Assembly (NCBI RefSeq): GCF_042654065.1
Contig: NZ_JBHSFP010000039.1
Coordinates: 1-64,000, forward strand
DNA length: 64,000 nt
From: Sphaerisporangium dianthi
GTDB lineage: Bacteria; Actinomycetota; Actinomycetes; Streptosporangiales; Streptosporangiaceae
Direction: 5' to 3'
This document shows, one piece after another, positions 59,496 through 64,000 of the stretch. Below the pieces are notes generated by a model, which made no database searches, was not told the origin of the DNA, and worked only from the letters and a program-made list of their open reading frames with translations. The stretch's first letter is position 1, and the number at the start of each line of letters is the position of its first letter. Both the position numbers and the translations under genes were made by a program.

Positions 59496-60847
59496 CGTTC
59501 GGACACCACTTCGATCGGCGCGGTCGGATCGTCGTGGTCCTTGGCGACGGTCTCGACCTCCTGGTCGGCGGCCGGGGCGGGCATCTTGCCCGGAGGATCC
59601 CAGCCGCGCCGGTCGACGGCCTTGACGAACGCGGTCACCATGACGGGGTCGAACTGCGTGCCCGACCCCTTGCGCAGCTCGGCGAGCGCCTCTTCCATCG
59701 ACTTGGCCTTGCGGTAGGCGCGGTCGGAGGTCATGGAGTCGAAGGCGTCGGCCACGGCGATGATGCGGGCGAACTCGGGGATCTCAGAGCCGGCCAGGCC
59801 CATGGGATAGCCCTTGCCGTCTTGGCGCTCGTGGTGGTGCATGATGCCGGCGAACGCCTCGTCGAGGAAGTCGATGCCCCGGACGATCTCCAGGCCGCGC
59901 ATCGGATGGAGCTGGATGGCGGCGTACTCCTCCTCGGTCAGCCGGCCGTCCTTCTGCAGGACCTTCGTCGGCACGCCGAGCTTGCCCACGTCGTGCAGCA
60001 TGCCGGCGTAGCCGATGGCCCGCATGCGCTCAGGGCCCATGCCGATCTCCTGCGCGATCATCGTGGAGGCGCTGGACACGCGCGTGCAGTGGCCGCGGGT
60101 GTAGTAGTCCTTCGTCTCGACCGCCTGGCACAGCGCGGCGATCGTCGCGTCGTACGACCGCTGCTGGGCCAGGTACTGCCCGAAGGCCCACCGGGCGACG
60201 AACAGCGGCAGCAGCACGAGCACCGCCGAGATCGACTGCACGGTGGCCCACAGACCGGCGATCAGCAGCCCGAACGTCGCGTAGCCGAGATAGGACACCA
60301 GGAACTGGGCGACCGAGCGCATCGGCACCTCTTCGAGGCGCAGCTGCCCGGCCAGCGACAGCATGATGGTGAACAGCACGGCGTTGAGCGGGACGAACAC
60401 CGCCGCCGCGCCCATGAAGGGCACCAGCAGGTCGGTGAACCGGCCCACGCTCGGCACGTCCTGCTGCCCGCCGAGCGACTCGAACACCCACCCGGCGGCG
60501 TAGCCGCAGAGGGCGAACTGCGCGCCGTTGAACAGCCGTTTGTGCAGCGCGAGGCCTGGCCGGACGCTCAGAACAGCCGTCGCCCCGACCAGGGCCGCGC
60601 CCACGTCCCCCACCAGCACGACCGCCGCGAGCGCCGCCGAGAAGCTGACGGACATCGCCGCCTGCTCCACGTTGAGCAGCGTCGGCACCGACTCGCACAC
60701 CAGGAACAGCAGTGCGAGGACCAGCAAGGTGGGCCACTCGTGCTCGCCCAGGCGGCCAGGGTCGACGAGACCCCGGACGATCAGCGCCGCCGCGACCGCG
60801 ACGATCGTTACGAGATAGGCCTTCGCCGGCCAAGGTAGCTCACGCAT
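59492..60847 (-). CDS. Membrane-bound HD-GYP phosphodiesterase-like protein
   Basis: 451 residues: an MASE-like N-terminal membrane region (about 1-230) followed by a full HD-GYP domain with HCTRVSSAS, MLHDVGKLGVP and HHHERQDGKGYPMGL, plus a 40-residue disordered acidic tail. HD-GYP domains hydrolyse cyclic di-GMP or related dinucleotides. It is preceded by a tiny membrane protein and followed, overlapping, by a paralog without the GYP motif. Confidence 0.88.
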   Translation of the reverse strand: MRELPWPAKAYLVTIVAVAAALIVRGLVDPGRLGEHEWPTLLVLALLFLVCESVPTLLNVEQAAMSVSFSAALAAVVLVGDVGAALVGATAVLSVRPGLALHKRLFNGAQFALCGYAAGWVFESLGGQQDVPSVGRFTDLLVPFMGAAAVFVPLNAVLFTIMLSLAGQLRLEEVPMRSVAQFLVSYLGYATFGLLIAGLWATVQSISAVLVLLPLFVARWAFGQYLAQQRSYDATIAALCQAVETKDYYTRGHCTRVSSASTMIAQEIGMGPERMRAIGYAGMLHDVGKLGVPTKVLQKDGRLTEEEYAAIQLHPMRGLEIVRGIDFLDEAFAGIMHHHERQDGKGYPMGLAGSEIPEFARIIAVADAFDSMTSDRAYRKAKSMEEALAELRKGSGTQFDPVMVTAFVKAVDRRGWDPPGKMPAPAADQEVETVAKDHDDPTAPIEVVSER

Positions 60848-60878
60848 CGCGACCGCCCGCGGCCGTCTCGGGCACCGC

Positions 60879-61013
60879 TCAGGTCCACGAGATGCCCGTG
60901 GGCACTTCGATGGCGCCCCCCGTGAGAACCACCAGAGCCAGCGCGCCGAGAGCCCAAGCCAGGCCGCCGAAACCCACGGCCGCCACCAGGCGTGTGGCCA
61001 TTGCCTTCACCAT
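60879..61013 (-). CDS. Single-pass membrane micropeptide at head of HD-GYP operon
   Basis: A 44-residue protein, MVKAMATRLVAAVGFGG... with one hydrophobic helix and a C-terminal VPTGISWT. GGGGAGGC sits about seven bases before the ATG, and the HD-GYP start follows 31 nt after the stop. Good codon bias and ribosome site support a real gene; it could be a subunit or regulator of the two HD proteins. Confidence 0.65.
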   Translation of the reverse strand: MVKAMATRLVAAVGFGGLAWALGALALVVLTGGAIEVPTGISWT

Positions 61014-61118
61014 GTGCCGCCTCCCCATTGAATCCCGACTCAGGCTACAGAAACAGGGGTGACGCGTATGAGAAGTCGAAGAATCGCATCCAAAGCGTAA
61101 TCAAACAACTACCCGGAG

Positions 61119-62051
61119 CTAACGCGATCTGGCCCATTCGACGGTGGTCTTCAGACCGGTCAGCAGGTCGGTGCGCGGATGCCAGCCCAGCCCGTCGATC
61201 GCCGGCGCCGGGTCGACCGCCATGGCGGGCAGGTCGCCGAGCCGCGCCGGCTCGAACCTCGGCTCGTCGGGCGCGCCCGCGGCGAGGGCCACCAGGGAGT
61301 GCAGCTCGCGGTCGGTCGTCTGCACGCCCGTCCCGAGGTTGAACCTGCGCCCGTTTCCGCGCTCGCCGCACGCGCGGACGAAGCCGTCGACGACGTCGTC
61401 GACGAAGATGTAGTCCCGTGTCTGGGAGCCGTCGCCGTAGACGACGGTCGGCGAGCCGCGCAGCAGCGCGTCGGTGAAGATGGACACCACCCCCGCCTCG
61501 CCGGTGGGCGACTGGCGCGGACCGTAGACGTTCGACAGCACGAGGGTCGTGTACGACAGGCCGTGCAGCGCCCTGAACATCGACAGGTAGACCTCGCCGC
61601 TCAGCTTGGAGGCCGCGTAGGGCGAGCGGGCGTCGGTGGCGGCGTCGCCCGGCACGGGGATCACGGCCGGACGGCCGTACACCGCGACCGAGGAGGCGTA
61701 CAGGGCCTTCCTCGCCCCGGCGGCGCGCGCCGCCTCCAGCACGTTGACGGTGCCCTCGACGTTGAGCCGGGCGTCGTGCACCGGGTCGGCGACGCTGGCG
61801 CGGACGCTGATCTGGGCGGCCAGGTGGCAGACCACCTCGGGCCGCCACTCGGCCATCAGCCCGCGCAGCGCCAGGTCACGGACGTCGAGCTCGTAGAACC
61901 GGAACAGCGGGTGCCCGTCCGCGCCGTCGAGGTTCGCCCGGTCGCCTGAGGACAGGTCGTCCACGACCGCCACCTCGTGGCCGTCCGCGAGCAGACGGTC
62001 GACGAGGGACGAGCCGATGAAGCCGGCACCGCCGGTTACGAGAAGCCGCAT
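61119..62051 (-). CDS. NAD-dependent sugar-nucleotide epimerase/dehydratase, GalE-like
   Basis: A 310-residue extended SDR: LLVTGGAGFIGSSLVDRLLA nucleotide fold, ASSVAVYG, SPYAASKLSGEVYL with catalytic Tyr and Lys, and LSNVYGPRQSP. It probably acts on a UDP- or TDP-sugar for cell-surface glycans. TAAGAT (62058-62063) six bases before the ATG suggests a leaderless transcript. Confidence 0.9.
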   Translation of the reverse strand: MRLLVTGGAGFIGSSLVDRLLADGHEVAVVDDLSSGDRANLDGADGHPLFRFYELDVRDLALRGLMAEWRPEVVCHLAAQISVRASVADPVHDARLNVEGTVNVLEAARAAGARKALYASSVAVYGRPAVIPVPGDAATDARSPYAASKLSGEVYLSMFRALHGLSYTTLVLSNVYGPRQSPTGEAGVVSIFTDALLRGSPTVVYGDGSQTRDYIFVDDVVDGFVRACGERGNGRRFNLGTGVQTTDRELHSLVALAAGAPDEPRFEPARLGDLPAMAVDPAPAIDGLGWHPRTDLLTGLKTTVEWARSR

Positions 62052-62149
62052 CCCGGTATCTTAGGCGATCAGCGAACGCCGTCCCCGGCGCCGGACCCTC
62101 TCGCGGCGGCGGACGCATCGGGCCGCGGAAGGATCAGGCCGCGACCGGC

Positions 62150-62419
62150 TCAGTCGGTGGCGAGCTCGGCGCGGACCGCCTCGATGCGTTTGAGCACCTT
62201 GGAACGGAGGTCCTCCGGAACCCGGTCGCAGCCGCAGTGCTTGGCGACGAGCTGTTTGACGACCTGTTCGAGCCCGTACTCCTCAAGGCAGGGACCGCAC
62301 TCGTCGAGGTGCTGGCGGATGTCCGACCGGCGGCGCTCGTCGAGCTCGCCGTCGAGGAAGGTGTACACCTTGTCCAGCACTTCGGAGCAGTCGGTGTCGT
62401 GCGGGTTGCCGCAGCTCAT
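62150..62419 (-). CDS. rsrA: Zinc-binding redox anti-sigma factor RsrA/RshA
   Basis: An 89-residue ZAS-family protein with Cys11, His37, Cys41 and Cys44, the same numbering as S. coelicolor RsrA, and the HLDECGPCLEEYGLE motif. Oxidation forms a disulfide, expels zinc and frees the SigR-type sigma factor encoded 79 nt upstream. The ATG at 62419 is chosen over the TTG two codons earlier by this alignment. Confidence 0.95.
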   Translation of the reverse strand: MSCGNPHDTDCSEVLDKVYTFLDGELDERRRSDIRQHLDECGPCLEEYGLEQVVKQLVAKHCGCDRVPEDLRSKVLKRIEAVRAELATD

Positions 62420-62498
62420 GATCAACACCCCGCCAGGGCGCCGGCGCCGTCTCCACGGCCGCCCGTTCCACGGAAGCGGCCGCTGTCACCCCTCTGCA

Positions 62499-63182
62499 TC
62501 ACGACGGGTCCTCCGATCGCACAAGCCCGCGCTCGCGCGCGTAATCCTCGAGTTGCGTCCGCAGCTGGCGCCGCCCGCGGTGCAGGCGGGACATCACGGT
62601 CCCGATGGGAGTGCCCATGATGTCGGCGATCTCCTTGTAAGGGAAACCTTCGACATCGGCCAGATAGACCGCCATCCGGAAGTCCTCCGGAAGGGCGGCG
62701 AGCGCTTCCTTGACATCGCTGTCAGGCAGGTGCTCCAGCGCTTCGACCTCGGCGGACTTCAGACCGCCCGACGTGTGCGACTCAGCACGCGCGAGCTGCC
62801 AGTCTTCGATCTCCTCGGTGCCGGCCTGCTTGGGCTCCCGCTGCTTCTTGCGGTAGCTGTTGATGAAGGTGTTGGTCAGGATGCGGTAGAGCCAGGCCTT
62901 GAGGTTGGTGCCTTCCTGGAACTGGTGGAAGGACCCGAAGGCCTTGGCGAAGGTGTCCTGAAGCAGGTCTTCCGCATCGGCGGGATTCCTGGTCATCCGG
63001 AGCGCGGCGGAGTAGAGCTGATCGAGGTACGGCATGGCGTCACGCTCGAACCGCTCACTACGCTGCTCCAGAGTCTCCTCGGCTGTCTTGGAGACCGGAC
63101 CCACCCCCTTATACGCGCCGTACACAGCCGAGAATACCGGCTTGCCTACGATCGCCCGATCGCCGACCTCGGCCATCAGCAT
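62499..63182 (-). CDS. sigR: Thiol-oxidative-stress ECF sigma factor SigR/SigH, with longer isoform start
   Basis: Drawn from the ATG at 63182 (227 residues; GAGGAGG nine bases upstream). A second start, GTG at 63104, begins VGPVSKTAEE and corresponds to the short form in S. coelicolor (201 residues). Region 2 includes LYSAALRMTRNPADAEDLLQ and LKAWLYRILTNTFINSYRKK; region 4 includes EIADIMGTPIGTVMSRLHRG. Two starts behind two promoters is the known SigR/SigR' arrangement: the longer, unstable protein is made only under thiol stress. Confidence 0.93.
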   Translation of the reverse strand: MLMAEVGDRAIVGKPVFSAVYGAYKGVGPVSKTAEETLEQRSERFERDAMPYLDQLYSAALRMTRNPADAEDLLQDTFAKAFGSFHQFQEGTNLKAWLYRILTNTFINSYRKKQREPKQAGTEEIEDWQLARAESHTSGGLKSAEVEALEHLPDSDVKEALAALPEDFRMAVYLADVEGFPYKEIADIMGTPIGTVMSRLHRGRRQLRTQLEDYARERGLVRSEDPS

Positions 63183-63197
63183 GGGACGGAACCTCCT

Positions 63198-63213
63198 CGC
63201 GTGTTTACACGCG
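63198..63213 (-). other. Hairpin in the sigR stress-transcript leader
   Basis: CGCGTGT and ACACGCG arms with a 2-nt loop lie just upstream of the GAGGAGG site. They could influence translation of the long isoform. Confidence 0.45.
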
Positions 63214-63218
63214 TCTGC

Positions 63219-63245
63219 AACACGCGAGGCATAGCATCTGTTCCC
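63219..63245 (-). promoter_or_regulatory. SigR-type promoter GGGAAC-N18-GTT upstream of sigR
   Basis: On the minus strand GGGAAC (63240-63245) is followed 18 bp later by GTT (63219-63221), the consensus of SigR/SigH-dependent promoters. It would give positive autoregulation and drive the longer SigR' open frame. Confidence 0.8.
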
Positions 63246-63339
63246 GGTAAGTAGAAGGTGACGAACGACCCGGTACGGGGAAAAAGATACGTACCGGCTG
63301 GTAGCGATTCCCCGGAGCCCCGACCGTCCAGGAGCCATT

Positions 63340-64000
63340 GTGCTGCCCATCCCAGCCAACGAACTGAACGGCTCAGGCGCACTCGGGCCGTACTGGACCT
63401 TCTACCACGCCGTCGTCGCCGAGCAGCTCAAACGGTGGCTCCCCGGACGGCCGGGTCTGGTCCTCGACCTGTCCGGCGGCCGCGGGCGATGGCCCGCCCA
63501 GGCGGCGGGCGCGGGCCACCACGTCATCGAGGTCGTCGACTTCCGCCGTCCCTCCGCCGCCGGGCTGCGCGACGCCTCCAACCGCATCCGCCGGGTACGC
63601 GCCGACGACCTGTCGTTCCTGCCGGACGCCTCGATCGACGCGGTGATCGCCGAGGAGCGCGCACTGTCGCTCGAGCTGATGGCCGAGTCCACGATCGAAG
63701 ACATCGTGCGGGTGCTCAAGCCGGGCGGCCGGCTGCTGGCCTGCGTCGACTCGCTCGTGCTCGGCATGGCGATCATGGCGGAGCAGAACTACTGGGCCCA
63801 CCTGTGCCAGACGGGCACTGGTGAGGTGATGCTCGTGCCGTGGCCCGACGGCAGCATCACCCGCTGCTTCAGCAGCGCCCAACTGCGCGAACTGCTGGGC
63901 GACGCCGGCCTGGAGGTGGAGTGGATACGGCCGCGCACGGTGCTGTCGCCCTCCACCGTCGACCACGTACTGGCCGCCGACACCCGGGCGCTGAACTGGC
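63340..64000 (+). CDS. SAM-dependent methyltransferase (cut by window end)
   Basis: The open frame runs from GTG at 63340 (CAGGAG upstream) past the window end; 220 codons are visible. VLDLSGGRGRWPAQAAGAGH is a class I motif I with an unusual Ser-Gly-Gly, followed by VLKPGGRLLACVDSLVLG. It is divergent from sigR and shares a 157-bp upstream region with the SigR-type promoter. Substrate unknown. Confidence 0.8.
   Translation, partial: MLPIPANELNGSGALGPYWTFYHAVVAEQLKRWLPGRPGLVLDLSGGRGRWPAQAAGAGHHVIEVVDFRRPSAAGLRDASNRIRRVRADDLSFLPDASIDAVIAEERALSLELMAESTIEDIVRVLKPGGRLLACVDSLVLGMAIMAEQNYWAHLCQTGTGEVMLVPWPDGSITRCFSSAQLRELLGDAGLEVEWIRPRTVLSPSTVDHVLAADTRALNW

Noticed and set aside
1..64000. tRNA, rRNA, CRISPR arrays, insertion sequences, prophage genes
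   Set aside because: Read-through found no cloverleaf-type sequences, spaced identical repeats, transposase motifs or phage proteins; a covariance-model scan would be needed to exclude tRNAs formally.

Overview
The window comes from a high-GC, filamentous-type actinobacterium. Evidence: strong GC bias at third codon positions, many GTG and TTG starts, 4-nt GTGA/ATGA gene overlaps, several apparently leaderless genes, and marker genes such as whiB1/wblE, dasR, nickel superoxide dismutase, rsrA/sigR and a mycobacterial-type E1/E2 2-oxoglutarate decarboxylase. The content (many trypsin-like secreted peptidases, a GH9 cellulase, a CebR-type operator) suits the Streptosporangiales (Nonomuraea- or Microbispora-like), but the genus cannot be fixed from the sequence alone. 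No rRNA, tRNA, CRISPR array, insertion sequence or phage gene was recognised.

Layout. 1-4.3 kb: a ribose/xylose-type sugar ABC transporter (lipoprotein, permease, ATPase) under a ROK repressor. 4.5-10.7 kb: an SDR dehydrogenase, a dihydrodipicolinate-reductase-like oxidoreductase, a DUF305 lipoprotein, an MBL-fold hydrolase, and an MFS exporter coupled to an ArsR-type regulator whose leaderless promoter is covered by a perfect 20-bp-arm palindrome. 11-13.7 kb: a secreted GH9 cellulase with a CebR box. 13.8-20.3 kb: a B3/B4-domain protein, kgd, a DUF6104 protein and a DUF4097-PadR pair. 20.5-26.6 kb: an MDR oxidoreductase, a secreted Ig-like protein with a charged tail, an L,D-transpeptidase, an AraC regulator and a DUF2000 protein separated by 49-bp tandem repeats, and endonuclease V. 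26.6-27.0 kb: a decayed RHS-type gene remnant.

27.0-37.9 kb is the most unusual part: a subtilisin-inhibitor (SSI) family gene divergent from a tandem array of six paralogous secreted chymotrypsin-fold peptidases (A-F). Three of them (A, C, D) carry a roughly 150-residue Tyr/Lys-rich insertion in the peptidase domain. Two (A, F) have lost the catalytic serine. C and D are a recent duplication whose flanks are about 95% identical while the middle of the insertion has diverged. Five of the six share a promoter-proximal element, and three have a CRP-like palindrome about 250-290 bp upstream of the start.

38-64 kb is mostly a conserved actinobacterial chromosome backbone: an NsdA-like regulator, malic enzyme, a CGNR protein, sodX/sodN, an anti-sigma/sigma-B-type pair, a diacylglycerol-kinase-like enzyme, whiB1 (with a CRP-like site), pdtaS, dasR with bioF/bioD/bioB placed around it, a TPP enzyme, a PASTA kinase, a BsaP-like biotin synthase auxiliary protein, a free-standing biotin carrier with a biotin carboxylase, an HD/HD-GYP membrane protein operon, a sugar-nucleotide epimerase, rsrA-sigR (with a SigR-type promoter and a longer upstream start) and a methyltransferase cut by the window end. 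From memory, the order kgd - malic enzyme - sodN - sigma/anti-sigma - DAGK - wblE - kinase - dasR - rsrA - sigR follows the S. coelicolor SCO5281-to-SCO5216 segment. The peptidase array and the bio genes would then be lineage-specific additions.
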